Part shown: positions 50,792 through 58,922 of the stretch, piece after piece | Layout: each line of letters begins with the position of its first letter | Position numbering within the stretch: position 1 is the first letter of the stretch | Origin: DALYDK01 sp031973215 | GTDB taxonomy: Bacteria; Patescibacteriota; Saccharimonadia; Saccharimonadales; CAIOMD01 | Assembly: GCA_031973215.1 (NCBI GenBank) | Contig: DALYDK010000002.1 | Location: forward strand, 62,001-126,000 | Length of the DNA stretch: 64,000 bases | Direction of reading: 5' to 3' | Notes under the pieces: generated by a model | Told to the model about the DNA's origin: nothing | Databases searched by the model: none | The model's input: only the letters and a program-made list of their open reading frames with translations | Program-made: the position numbers and the translations under genes

Positions 50792-51190
50792 TTATTCGCC
50801 AGCTGGTTCTTCGGTTGGTTTTTCAGCCTCTACGGCTGGTTCTTCTATAGCTGATTCTTCTGAAGCAGAATCATCTTTAGGTTGGTTTTTTCTTAGCTTT
50901 TCTGGGTTTCTAGTTGCTGATTCTTTTTTCTTAACAGACTTAACCCAGTCTGGTAACTTTACACCTTCTTTTTGCAGAATAACAACAACTCTATCAGAAG
51001 GCTGGGCGCCATTGCTTAAATAAAACTCGGCTTTTTCTTTGTTTATAATTGTTTCTTTAGTGTGCGGATTGTAACTGCCCAAAGCATATACAATATTCCC
51101 GCTAGATGGAGTTCTTCTCGAGTCCTGAACAACAACTCGGTATTGAGCATGACCTTTACGGCCAGTTCTCTGCATTCTAATTGCAAGCAT
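50792..51190 (-). CDS. rpsP: 30S ribosomal protein bS16
   Basis: 132 residues. The first 80 are the bS16 core: M-L-A-I-R-M-Q-R-T-G-R-K near 1-12, R-V-V-V-Q-D-S-R near 22-29, G-S-Y-N-P near 43-47 and D-W-V-K near 85. The remaining 45 residues form an acidic Ala/Glu/Pro-rich extension, longer than the 80-90 residue standard but often found in Actinobacteria and CPR. Start has a Shine-Dalgarno-free AT-rich leader. First gene of rpsP-khpA-trmD. Confidence 0.95.
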   Translation of the reverse strand: MLAIRMQRTGRKGHAQYRVVVQDSRRTPSSGNIVYALGSYNPHTKETIINKEKAEFYLSNGAQPSDRVVVILQKEGVKLPDWVKSVKKKESATRNPEKLRKNQPKDDSASEESAIEEPAVEAEKPTEEPAGE

Positions 51191-51287
51191 AAATCTGTAT
51201 GTTTAACTTTCTTCCCTGATTAATTAGTAAATTTCCAAATGTTTAGTTTATATGTTTTTGTATAAAAAGTCAAATATTTTTAATCTG

Positions 51288-52007
51288 TTAATCTGCCTTA
51301 TTAGCTTCTTGCTCTTGGTATAATTTTAATGCTTTTTCAGCAGCTTGTTGCTGAGCATGTTGCTTACTTGGACCAACGCCCTGGCCTTTTAGATGACCAT
51401 CAACAAAAACACCAATAGTGAATATTTTCTCATGATCAGGCCCCTCTTCATTTAACACTTTATATTGAGGAGTGGCCGAATCGACGCTTTGAGCTATTTC
51501 TTGAAGTCTTGACTTTGGGTCCATCCAAGATCCTGATCGTAAAATTTGATCAAAAGTAGATATAATATTTTCTTCAATAAATGTTTTGCTCACTTCGTAG
51601 CCTTTATCTAAGTATATTGCTCCAATTACTGCCTCAAAACAGTTGGCTAGTATTTGCTGTCGAGCTCTATCGGTTCCTCTTTTTTCTCCCCTAGACAGCC
51701 TTAAGTATTCATTAAAGCCTAATTTTTCGGCAGCCAAACCAATGCTTTCGGTTCTAACCAAGCTTGATCTCCAGTTGGTTAAAATACCTTCTGGCTCAGA
51801 GTAATTTATAAATAAAAATTCGGTAACAACTAACTCAAGAACAGCATCACCTAAAAATTCGAGTCGTTCATTGTGCTCTTTGACTGTTTTTTTATGCTCA
51901 TTCAAATATGAACGGTGCGTAAAGGCCGTGACCAAATAATCTAAATTGATAAATGCTCCGCCTAACTTTTTTTCGGCTAATTCTTGGTATTTACTAAAGT
52001 CCTGCAT
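51288..52007 (-). CDS. rnc: Ribonuclease III
   Basis: 239 residues. Cuts double-stranded RNA in rRNA processing and mRNA turnover. RNase III signature N-E-R-L-E-F-L-G-D-A-V-L-E near 42-54 containing catalytic Glu and Asp, a second acidic cluster in A-V-I-G-A-I-Y-L-D near 125-133 and a C-terminal dsRNA-binding domain (about 165-235) with G-P-S-K-Q-H-A-Q-Q-Q-A-A near 210-221. The start overlaps the upstream nudix gene by 14 nt, so the two are coupled. Confidence 0.95.
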   Translation of the reverse strand: MQDFSKYQELAEKKLGGAFINLDYLVTAFTHRSYLNEHKKTVKEHNERLEFLGDAVLELVVTEFLFINYSEPEGILTNWRSSLVRTESIGLAAEKLGFNEYLRLSRGEKRGTDRARQQILANCFEAVIGAIYLDKGYEVSKTFIEENIISTFDQILRSGSWMDPKSRLQEIAQSVDSATPQYKVLNEEGPDHEKIFTIGVFVDGHLKGQGVGPSKQHAQQQAAEKALKLYQEQEANKAD

Positions 52008-52494
52008 CTCTTATCTTTTTTAATCCCAATAATATTAATTTTCCAATATCTTCATATTCTATTAAATCTAATGCCTGATTAGAAGACATCCATTTAATGC
52101 CATTCATCCACTCTTCTTTTGTTAAATCGTTGGTGTCACCAAGTGCTTTAACTAAATATATTTGAGTACTCATAAGTACTAAACTGCTTTGTCGGCGATA
52201 TCTAAAGTTTATTTTGCCCAACCAGCTCATAACTTTCATTTGCTTAAGGCCTGTTTCTTCTTTAATTTCTCTTTCTGCAGTTTGCCTGGCCGTTTCGCCT
52301 GGTTCAATATGACCTTTTGGTATTGTCCAGCGATTTTTGGCATCTTGAATTAAGAGTATTTCAATTTCTTTATTTTTTTCATTTCTGCGCCAAACAATGC
52401 CACCACTGGTTGGCTCCCTGACTACCTCCCTTATGATAGGATTTCTGGTTTTAAGCAATTTCTTAAAACCTTTAATAGGCTGAGGTCTTTTCAT
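51994..52494 (-). CDS. NUDIX hydrolase
   Basis: 166 residues with a complete Nudix box: G-H-I-E-P-G-E-T-A-R-Q-T-A-E-R-E-I then K-E-E-T-G-L (about 81-103, the GX5EX7REUXEEXGU pattern). Basic N-terminus. Hydrolyses nucleoside diphosphates linked to another group; substrate (oxidised nucleotides, Ap4A or capped RNA) is not determined. Between nusB (2-nt gap) and rnc (overlap), so it belongs to the RNA-processing operon, which leans toward an RNA or nucleotide housekeeping role. Confidence 0.9.
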   Translation of the reverse strand: MKRPQPIKGFKKLLKTRNPIIREVVREPTSGGIVWRRNEKNKEIEILLIQDAKNRWTIPKGHIEPGETARQTAEREIKEETGLKQMKVMSWLGKINFRYRRQSSLVLMSTQIYLVKALGDTNDLTKEEWMNGIKWMSSNQALDLIEYEDIGKLILLGLKKIRDAGL

Positions 52495-52496
52495 CT

Positions 52497-52961
52497 CTAG
52501 TCGCCTTTCTTTGATTTTTTAGGAGTAGTATTTGTATTTTCCTTATTTCTTAAAGCCGTCCCAAGGACACCATTAATAAATTTAGAGGAATTATCACTAC
52601 CAAAGCCTTTTGCCAGTTCGACGGCTTCGTTAATAACAACCTTAGGTGGCACATCATTCTCAAATTCTAGTTCAAAAAGACCAATCCGCAGGATTGCCCT
52701 GTCTATACGAGCAATTTGAGATAAAGGCCATTCTGGCGCCAGTGGCTGCAAAATGCCATCTAGCTTTTCCTGGTTTTCCATGACTCCATTGACAATTGCT
52801 GTTATGAAATCTTTGTCGTCAATTGTTTCGCTGTACCTTGAAAGGTTCCGCTCTAGAATTTCACTTAACGAAGGATCCAGGTCTTGACAGTCAATACGAA
52901 AATCATACTCATATAGGGTCTGTAGAGCTACAATCCTTCCGAGGTGTCTGTTAGATGCCAT
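52497..52961 (-). CDS. nusB: Transcription antitermination factor NusB
   Basis: 154 residues from ATG 52961, chosen because AGGGAGG lies 8 nt upstream; the longer in-frame start at 52991 has none. All-helical NusB fold: R-H-L-G-R-I-V-A-L-Q-T-L-Y-E near 4-17, I-A-R-I-D-R-A-I-L-R-I-G near 87-98 and P-P-K-V-V-I-N-E-A-V-E-L-A-K-G-F-G near 107-123. Works with NusE/S10 at boxA in rRNA transcription. It is preceded by rpmF (50 nt) and followed by the nudix gene. Confidence 0.95.
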   Translation of the reverse strand: MASNRHLGRIVALQTLYEYDFRIDCQDLDPSLSEILERNLSRYSETIDDKDFITAIVNGVMENQEKLDGILQPLAPEWPLSQIARIDRAILRIGLFELEFENDVPPKVVINEAVELAKGFGSDNSSKFINGVLGTALRNKENTNTTPKKSKKGD

Positions 52962-53010
52962 TTGGTAGGCCTCCCTTAATGTTGATGACAATGTGCCTTA
53001 ATTGTTAATA

Positions 53011-53160
53011 CTATTCAGCTTTTGCTGATCCGCTTTCTCTTTTTGTAGTATATGCCTTTACAGGAGATTTCGCATTTACGCTCCTGGCTAATTTTACTAC
53101 TTGGTGGCTGCGTCGGGTTGCAGTCCGCCTCGGCGTTGTTCTTTTCTTTGGTTTACCCAA
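53011..53160 (-). CDS. rpmF: 50S ribosomal protein bL32
   Basis: 49 residues, start TTG 53160 with AGGAG 8 nt upstream. The sequence L/M-G-K-P-K-K-R-T-T-P-R-R then T-A-T-R-R-S-H-Q matches the bL32 N-terminal half (P-K-R-K-x-S-x-x-R-x-x-x-R-R-S-H). The C-terminal zinc ribbon of many bL32 proteins is missing: there are no Cys, only basic and Ser/Ala residues. Cys-free forms exist in other bacteria. It lies upstream of nusB in the same direction; rpmF next to transcription/RNA genes is common. Too short for most ORF filters. Confidence 0.82.
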   Translation of the reverse strand: MGKPKKRTTPRRTATRRSHQVVKLARSVNAKSPVKAYTTKRESGSAKAE

Positions 53161-53256
53161 GGTAAAAACTCCTAAATATCGTTTATCGTTTATTTAATGA
53201 ATCTAAGTAATTATAACAGTAAATGTAAAACAAACTCAAGTACTATAAACACTTTA

Positions 53257-53285
53257 TTGACTTTTTGTAATTCTTATGCTATTAT
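53257..53285 (+). promoter_or_regulatory. Near-consensus promoter of the LysM gene
   Basis: TTGACT (53257-53262) and TATTAT (53280-53285) are 17 nt apart, and the spacer resembles that of the wall-protein promoter at 12997-13025. The ATG at 53293 lies only 7 nt after the -10, so the mRNA should be leaderless. Confidence 0.7.
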
Positions 53286-53292
53286 TTGAACC

Positions 53293-53601
53293 ATGGAACA
53301 AAAAGAAAAAACCAAAAACCCACTTACTAGCAAAAGAATAATTATCGGAATTGGTGTAGCAGCAACCTTATTAGCCGGTCCAAAAATAATTGATAATATC
53401 AATGGCCCCGAGACACACGGGTCTGCTACATATACGGTACAGCCAGAAGATACTTTATGGAGTATCGCACAGTCAATCCCAGGCTCCGAAAATACAAATT
53501 ATAACGCTATAGCATATGAAATACAGCAAATGAACGGCTTGCCAAATTCAGATATTAAAACTGCCGATAAACTAGTCATACCAACCAGCGTAGTGCAATA
53601 A
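53293..53601 (+). CDS. LysM-domain envelope protein
   Basis: 102 residues: a basic N-terminus, a signal anchor (about 16-34) and one LysM domain (about 50-100) starting T-Y-T-V-Q-P-E-D-T-L-W-S-I-A and ending L-V-I-P. LysM binds N-acetylglucosamine-containing glycans such as peptidoglycan. Expected to be anchored in the membrane with the LysM outside. Its probable leaderless promoter resembles that of the LPNTG wall protein, suggesting shared expression of envelope genes. Confidence 0.85.
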   Translation: MEQKEKTKNPLTSKRIIIGIGVAATLLAGPKIIDNINGPETHGSATYTVQPEDTLWSIAQSIPGSENTNYNAIAYEIQQMNGLPNSDIKTADKLVIPTSVVQ

Positions 53602-53638
53602 GATTGTGATTTTACAGATTTGTTTTATAATTACTTAA

Positions 53639-54043
53639 ATGAGCTTCTTAGAGCATTATAATCTAAAAAGTAGAAGATCGTCCATATATGTTGGCCTGGT
53701 TGTTTTACTGGGATTAGGTATCTCATTATCCGAAAAGGAACAATTCGATAATAATACTATTTCAATTGGAGAGGTCACATGTAAAGGTACTGAATCTTTC
53801 CAGTTTGAAGACGGCAGCACAATAGCTGAAATTGCCGACAATATTGAAACTGATTCAGAATTTACAGATACCCAAATTAAAGACCTTAGATCAATTGTGA
53901 ATAAAATAATAGTTAGTCAGCACGGTGAAAGCGTACTAAGCGAATCAACAACGCCAACTAATGGAATTTTTGGAACAGAGATAAACCAGACTATTAATAT
54001 AAATCTGCCTAGCAACTGCCAGGCTCACAATTTTCCACTTTAA
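53639..54043 (+). CDS. Small single-pass exported protein, unknown
   Basis: 134 residues: a basic N-terminus (L-K-S-R-R-S near 8-13), a hydrophobic anchor (about 16-30), then an acidic extracytoplasmic part with two Cys (about 49 and 129) that may form a disulfide. The tail contains G-S-T-I-A-E-I-A-D-N-I-E near 59-70. No family recognised. TATAAT ends 7 nt before the ATG, so it is probably leaderless. Convergent overlap of 4 nt with leuS. Confidence 0.55.
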   Translation: MSFLEHYNLKSRRSSIYVGLVVLLGLGISLSEKEQFDNNTISIGEVTCKGTESFQFEDGSTIAEIADNIETDSEFTDTQIKDLRSIVNKIIVSQHGESVLSESTTPTNGIFGTEINQTININLPSNCQAHNFPL

Positions 54044-56487
54044 ATTACAAAGTTTATAATTTTATTTTTTACAAAAATTATCTTTTTAACATCTGCGTTT
54101 TCAATATAACTACTTGCGTTTTTGTTTTTTAAAGATTCTGCTTCTACTATTTCTTGTTCGGAATCAACGGGTACTTCTATTTCGCCCCTTACTTTACCAT
54201 TTACCATAACTGCAATTTTCACTACATTTTGAACAAGATAACCTTCGTCATGAACTGGCCAGGTGCTAATATGAACAGAACCGGCGTTGCCAAGATTACT
54301 CCATAACTCTTCTGTTATGTGAGGAGCAAAAGGTGCTAATAATTGAATTAAGGTATTTAAGGCAAATTGCCAAGCATTAGTTGCTGAAAAATTATCTTTT
54401 TTATTAATATCGTAAAGTTCGTTGGTAAATTTCATAAGCGCAGCAATTGCCGTATTAAATGACATGGATTCAATATTTTGAGATACTTTTTTAATTGCCC
54501 TATGAGTAGCTGCCAATATTTCGCCTTCATGTTCATCGTTTTCATCTGTTTTGGGCTTTTCAAGATATTGTTGCGCCAAATTCCAGACTCTTTGCAAGAA
54601 CTTATAAACTCCAGCAAGTCCCTCGTTGCTCCAAGGAGTGGACATATCGAAAGGCGCCAAGAACAACACAATCATCCTCAGTGAATCTGCCCCATATCCC
54701 TGATCAATAATGTCTTCGGGCTTTATGTCGTTGCCTTTACTTTTGCTAATTTTTTGACCGTCGGCGGCTAAAAGCATTCCCTGATTCCTAAGAGCTTTAA
54801 ATGGCTCACCGAAATTTATTAAGCCACTGTCTTGCATAACTTTTGTCCACATTCTTGCGTATAAAAGATGCATTACAGCATGCTCTGCCCCGCCAACATA
54901 TAAATCTACTGGCAACCAATGATCGGCTAGTTTTTTACTGAACGGCTCTTTGTTATTGGCTGGGTCGGCAAATCTTAGAAAGTACCAACTACTACAAGCA
55001 AAGCCGTCCATAGTATCAGTTTCGCGCACAGCAGGACCGCCACATTTCGGACAGGTAGTATTTACCCAATCATCCGCTCTTGCAAGAGGCGAACGGCCGT
55101 CTCCGCTTGGCTGAAAATTGTCTAACTTGGGTAGCTGGAGAGGTAGTTGATCAACCTGCAATGGAACAATTCCATCTTTTTGGCAATAAACTACAGGTAT
55201 TGGGGCGCCCCAATATCTTTGACGACTTATGAGCCAATCTCTAATTTTGTAATTTACCTTTTCGGTGCCTAAGTGGCTAGATACTATTTCCTCAATAATC
55301 TTTTCTCTGGCTTCGCTGCTTTTTAGGCCATTAAACTTATCTGAATTGACCATTATGCCCTCGCCGCTATAAGCCGCATCGTCTTTTTGGCCGGCATTAA
55401 TAACCTTGGTTATTTCAAGTCCAAAAGTCTTAGCAAATTCATAATCACGCTCATCGTGAGCCGGAACCGACATAATCGCCCCGGTGCCATAGCCCATAAG
55501 TACAAAGTCAGATATCCAGATAGGTATTTCTTGTTTAGTTAGTGGGTTGATGGCATATGACCCTGAAAAAACTCCAGTTTTTTTCTTGCCTGAATCTTCT
55601 TGTCTTTCTATATCGGTCTTGTTAGCAACTGAATTAATATATTTTTCTACATTATTTTTTGCTTCTGAGGTAGTGATAGTTTCAACCAGTGGATGTTCGG
55701 GCGCGATAACCATAAATGTTGCACCATAAATGGTATCTGGTCTGGTTGTAAAAATTTTTAGTGACTCTGCGGAATCTTTTATAGCAAAATTTACCTCAGC
55801 ACCTGTGCTCTTGCCTATCCAGTTTTTCTGCATAAGCTTTATGCCTTCTGGCCAATCTAAATCATCGAGATCTTCTGTAAGTCTGTCGGCGTAATCTGTT
55901 ATTTTAAAAAACCACTGATTTAGTAATTTTTTTGTTACAGGTTTATCTTCGTGCCTCCAACAACAGCCATTTACCACCTGTTCGTTGGCAAGTACGGTTT
56001 TACATTCATCACACCACCACTGGGCACTTTCTTGACGATACGCTAAACCTTTTTCGAGTAGCAGCAAAAAGAACCACTGGGTCCATTTGTAATACTCTGG
56101 GTCGGTAGATGAAAATTCTCTTGACCAATCAATAGAAAGGCCTAATCTTTTACACTGAGCTCTGAAGTTGTCGGTGTTTTGCTTAGTGCTAACCTGGGGA
56201 GAAATGCCAGTTTTAATTGCATAATTTTCGCCAGGTAAACCAAAGCTATCCCAGCCCATTGGTTGCAGAACTTCGTAACCTTGCATTCTTTTTGCTCGAG
56301 CAGCAACATCTGTAATTGTAAAATTACGAGTGTGACCAATATGCAGCCCAACGCCACTAGGATATGGGAAAAATGAAAGAGCATAATATTTGGGTTTGGC
56401 CGATTCATTATTTGCCTGAAATATTTTTGAATCTTCCCATTGTTTTTGCCATTTAGTTTCAATGTCAGCAGGATTGTATCTTTTCAT
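54040..56487 (-). CDS. leuS: Leucyl-tRNA synthetase
   Basis: 815 residues, within the normal 800-880 range. Class I enzyme with HIGH motif (L-H-I-G-H near 46-50), K-I-S-K-S (KMSKS) near 585-589 and a CP1 editing domain (about 220-415) with the conserved T-T-R-P-D-T region near 250-255. The zinc-like C-P-K-C-G-G segment lies near 480. Charges tRNA-Leu and removes mischarged amino acids. The operon continues from the upstream murF-like gene (20-nt gap). No T-box or tRNA-like leader seen. Confidence 0.96.
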   Translation of the reverse strand: MKRYNPADIETKWQKQWEDSKIFQANNESAKPKYYALSFFPYPSGVGLHIGHTRNFTITDVAARAKRMQGYEVLQPMGWDSFGLPGENYAIKTGISPQVSTKQNTDNFRAQCKRLGLSIDWSREFSSTDPEYYKWTQWFFLLLLEKGLAYRQESAQWWCDECKTVLANEQVVNGCCWRHEDKPVTKKLLNQWFFKITDYADRLTEDLDDLDWPEGIKLMQKNWIGKSTGAEVNFAIKDSAESLKIFTTRPDTIYGATFMVIAPEHPLVETITTSEAKNNVEKYINSVANKTDIERQEDSGKKKTGVFSGSYAINPLTKQEIPIWISDFVLMGYGTGAIMSVPAHDERDYEFAKTFGLEITKVINAGQKDDAAYSGEGIMVNSDKFNGLKSSEAREKIIEEIVSSHLGTEKVNYKIRDWLISRQRYWGAPIPVVYCQKDGIVPLQVDQLPLQLPKLDNFQPSGDGRSPLARADDWVNTTCPKCGGPAVRETDTMDGFACSSWYFLRFADPANNKEPFSKKLADHWLPVDLYVGGAEHAVMHLLYARMWTKVMQDSGLINFGEPFKALRNQGMLLAADGQKISKSKGNDIKPEDIIDQGYGADSLRMIVLFLAPFDMSTPWSNEGLAGVYKFLQRVWNLAQQYLEKPKTDENDEHEGEILAATHRAIKKVSQNIESMSFNTAIAALMKFTNELYDINKKDNFSATNAWQFALNTLIQLLAPFAPHITEELWSNLGNAGSVHISTWPVHDEGYLVQNVVKIAVMVNGKVRGEIEVPVDSEQEIVEAESLKNKNASSYIENADVKKIIFVKNKIINFVI

Positions 56488-56507
56488 ATCTTATTTATTC
56501 TAACAAG

Positions 56508-57791
56508 TTAACTAATATCTGGAAACTGATTGCGCTTTATGTTTAACCAAGATTCTGATTGTCTGACCAGTTTATAAGAGTCTTCGGGATTCGCAAGAAG
56601 TGTTTTTATTGCTTCTTCTGCGTAAACTTTATTTTGCGAGCCTTTTACTAATACAACGCTGTTTGTAATAAGGTTTTTCAGTGCTATTTCTCCTGCTTCG
56701 ACAGGGCTATTGGCTGTAACTACTTTACAGCTTCCTTCTTGTGCTGCTTCGGCTAAGAATTTGTTTGCATCTGGACCGATAGTTATAACTAAGTCTAGTT
56801 TTTTGGGGTCACAATAACTACCCACTAACTCATGAGCTTCTTGTGAATAATCACCGAGTTCATTCATGTTTCCCAGAATAGCTATTTTTTTAGTTCCATG
56901 TACTTCGTAAAGGGCATCCAAGGCCGCGATAGTGGCTTCTGGGCTTGCGTTATAAGAGTCGTCAATTATTAAACTGTCCTGCTTGCCCATTAGTGTGTTC
57001 ATTCTTCCGGCAGGATTTGTTATTTCGCTTATTGCGCTGTTTATTTCATCAATAGATATCCCAAGCTTATTAGCAATTATGGCTCCAGCCGACAGCGCAT
57101 CCAGGCTATGCTCGGCTATCATTTGAGTATCAGATGAAGCAATTATAGATTTATTTTGTATTAATTCAAGCTCATATCTACCTTGTTTGGTCGTTTTATT
57201 TTGTATAAAATCAGATGAATTTTTCTCTCCATAGCTTTCGTATGTAGCTTTTTTATTGCCGTATTTTTCTATGTATCGCTCTTTAACTGTATTGGAATTA
57301 AAAATGATATTTTTGCTGAAATAAGTAGCTTTTAGCTCTTCTTTTGCAACAGTTTCAATATCATAAAGATTTTCCATATGCTCTGGAGCAATTGCCGAAA
57401 CTACGACAAAATCAGCACTAGGAAAGACTTTAAATTCATCCATCTCGCCTACATGGTCTATGCTGTATTCAAAAACAACAACATCATAGTTGAAGTCATT
57501 TTTTAGAATTTTCTGGCCTTTTCTATAAGCTCTTATCCAGCCAGGTATACTAAACAAACTAGGCAATCTTTGCCCGGTAAGTACAAAAGGAACGCTTAGC
57601 GGAACATTATAGTTACCTTCTTCAACCTGAACTCTGAATTTTTTTGCTAAAATTTTAGCAATTGCTAGCTTGGTGCTTGTTTTGCCGATACTACCAACAA
57701 CTACTATTATTTTTGGGTTATATTTAGTTAATATTTTATTAGTTTGACTAACAAATATTTTAGTTAATAATAATTTGAATGCTTTTTTCAA
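56508..57791 (-). CDS. Mur ligase family protein (MurF-like)
   Basis: 427 residues. ATP-binding loop V-G-S-I-G-K-T-S-T near 32-40, a central Mur-ligase domain with E-G-N-Y-N-V-P-L-S-V-P near 58-68 and the C-terminal L-I-I-D-D-S-Y-N-A-S-P near 271-281, a MurF signature. MurF adds D-Ala-D-Ala to UDP-MurNAc-tripeptide. The N-terminal substrate-binding domain of classic MurF (about 80 residues) is missing, so the substrate could differ. In line with the LysM, LPNTG and FKBP genes it supports peptidoglycan. Operon partner of leuS and the gene at 57807. Confidence 0.88.
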   Translation of the reverse strand: MKKAFKLLLTKIFVSQTNKILTKYNPKIIVVVGSIGKTSTKLAIAKILAKKFRVQVEEGNYNVPLSVPFVLTGQRLPSLFSIPGWIRAYRKGQKILKNDFNYDVVVFEYSIDHVGEMDEFKVFPSADFVVVSAIAPEHMENLYDIETVAKEELKATYFSKNIIFNSNTVKERYIEKYGNKKATYESYGEKNSSDFIQNKTTKQGRYELELIQNKSIIASSDTQMIAEHSLDALSAGAIIANKLGISIDEINSAISEITNPAGRMNTLMGKQDSLIIDDSYNASPEATIAALDALYEVHGTKKIAILGNMNELGDYSQEAHELVGSYCDPKKLDLVITIGPDANKFLAEAAQEGSCKVVTANSPVEAGEIALKNLITNSVVLVKGSQNKVYAEEAIKTLLANPEDSYKLVRQSESWLNIKRNQFPDIS

Positions 57792-57806
57792 ACTATTCTT
57801 CCAAAA

Positions 57807-58694
57807 TTACTGGCTACTTAAACCTTCTTGAAGTTCGTTAACCGAAATACCAACTTTTGGTACGGTAGGCGGAACAATATATTGAGTCTTAGTGTAATAC
57901 TCTTCTGCGGTTGCTCCACCTTCGGAATTTTCGGCTTTTATTATGGTTTTGGTAGTTGGGTCAACAAATAGTGTAATTGGTAAGTATGAATCTTGTCTGG
58001 GTGCGCTTAATTTAGAAGCAGCCTCTTTCATTCCAACCGACTCTAAATATTTTTGAAAAATTGGAATATAAGTTTTTAGGTTTATTTTTGCAGTATATTT
58101 ATATACCTTCTGACCGTTAACTGTAACATTTGTGTCGACCTTTTCAATTTTAAAAGATCCTGTATCAATAATCTGTTGCATTAAGTCTTTTCTGACCTTA
58201 GCGTTTGATACTCCAGAAATTACAGGGCTTCCAAAAACTGCGTTATCCAGAAACTGGGCCGATTGTTCTTCGGTACCTTGGTTAGATGCCCATTTGCCTA
58301 AAATTTTACTGTCTGACTTATTACCGTTTGTTTCTAGGGAAACATACCTAATGTAGTCTGCGTCTTTTGTGCCTACGCCTTCTGTTTCTACGCTACTTTT
58401 TTGGCCGTTAGCCGTGTTAGAGATTTTAACTACATCTCTACTAACCGGACCGTTTTCTCCACCAAACTGAACTTGAGTTACCTGAGACTGAACCGTTTTT
58501 CCCTGTTCAATAACTTTGCTTCTATATATTGAATCAGATTGCATTTGGTTGCTGAGTGCTTCATTAAATATCTGCTCTGATGAAGCTGGCTTAACATTAT
58601 TCAGCAGAATAAATAACCCTGAACCAAATATTATTGTTGCTAAAAAAATTGGCCAAAAAGGCCCTTTAAAAATATTATTTCGTTTTACCCTCAT
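57807..58694 (-). CDS. Exported protein of unknown function upstream of murF-like gene
   Basis: 295 residues: basic N-terminus and one hydrophobic segment (about 13-31) as signal anchor, then a beta-rich domain with no Cys. Pattern of S-K-V-I-E-Q-G-K and F-K-I-E-K-V-D-T-N-V-T-V-N-G-Q-K-V-Y-K-Y-T-A strands and the D-P-T-T-K-T-I-I-K near 246-254 recalls LolA/LppX-type concave beta sheets that carry lipids, but this is weak. Directly upstream of murF-like and leuS (15 nt, 20 nt gaps), so in an envelope-linked operon. Confidence 0.6.
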   Translation of the reverse strand: MRVKRNNIFKGPFWPIFLATIIFGSGLFILLNNVKPASSEQIFNEALSNQMQSDSIYRSKVIEQGKTVQSQVTQVQFGGENGPVSRDVVKISNTANGQKSSVETEGVGTKDADYIRYVSLETNGNKSDSKILGKWASNQGTEEQSAQFLDNAVFGSPVISGVSNAKVRKDLMQQIIDTGSFKIEKVDTNVTVNGQKVYKYTAKINLKTYIPIFQKYLESVGMKEAASKLSAPRQDSYLPITLFVDPTTKTIIKAENSEGGATAEEYYTKTQYIVPPTVPKVGISVNELQEGLSSQ

Positions 58695-58746
58695 ATACTA
58701 TATTTTATTACTTAATAAGCTAAATTCCTAATCAAAGGTCAAAATG

Positions 58747-58823
58747 TGGTGGAGCATAGGAGACTCGAACTCCTGACCTCTTCGCTGCCAGCGAAGCGCT
58801 CTAGCCAACTGAGCTAATGCCCC
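58747..58823 (-). tRNA. tRNA-Ala (anticodon GGC)
   Basis: Complete cloverleaf on the minus strand: acceptor GGGGCAT/ATGCTCC (with G3-U70, the tRNA-Ala identity pair), D-arm GCTC..GAGC, anticodon arm CTTCG-CTGGCAG-CGAAG with anticodon GGC, T-arm AGGAG-TTCGAGT-CTCCT, discriminator A and encoded CCA. No other tRNA is adjacent. Confidence 0.97.
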
Positions 58824-58922
58824 AAAACAGGTTATTTAATAATTATGGCCTAGATTTAATCTAAGAACCAATAACTGGCATGCGTAATTATATCAAAGAC
58901 TTTCTGCTTAAAATAGAATTAG

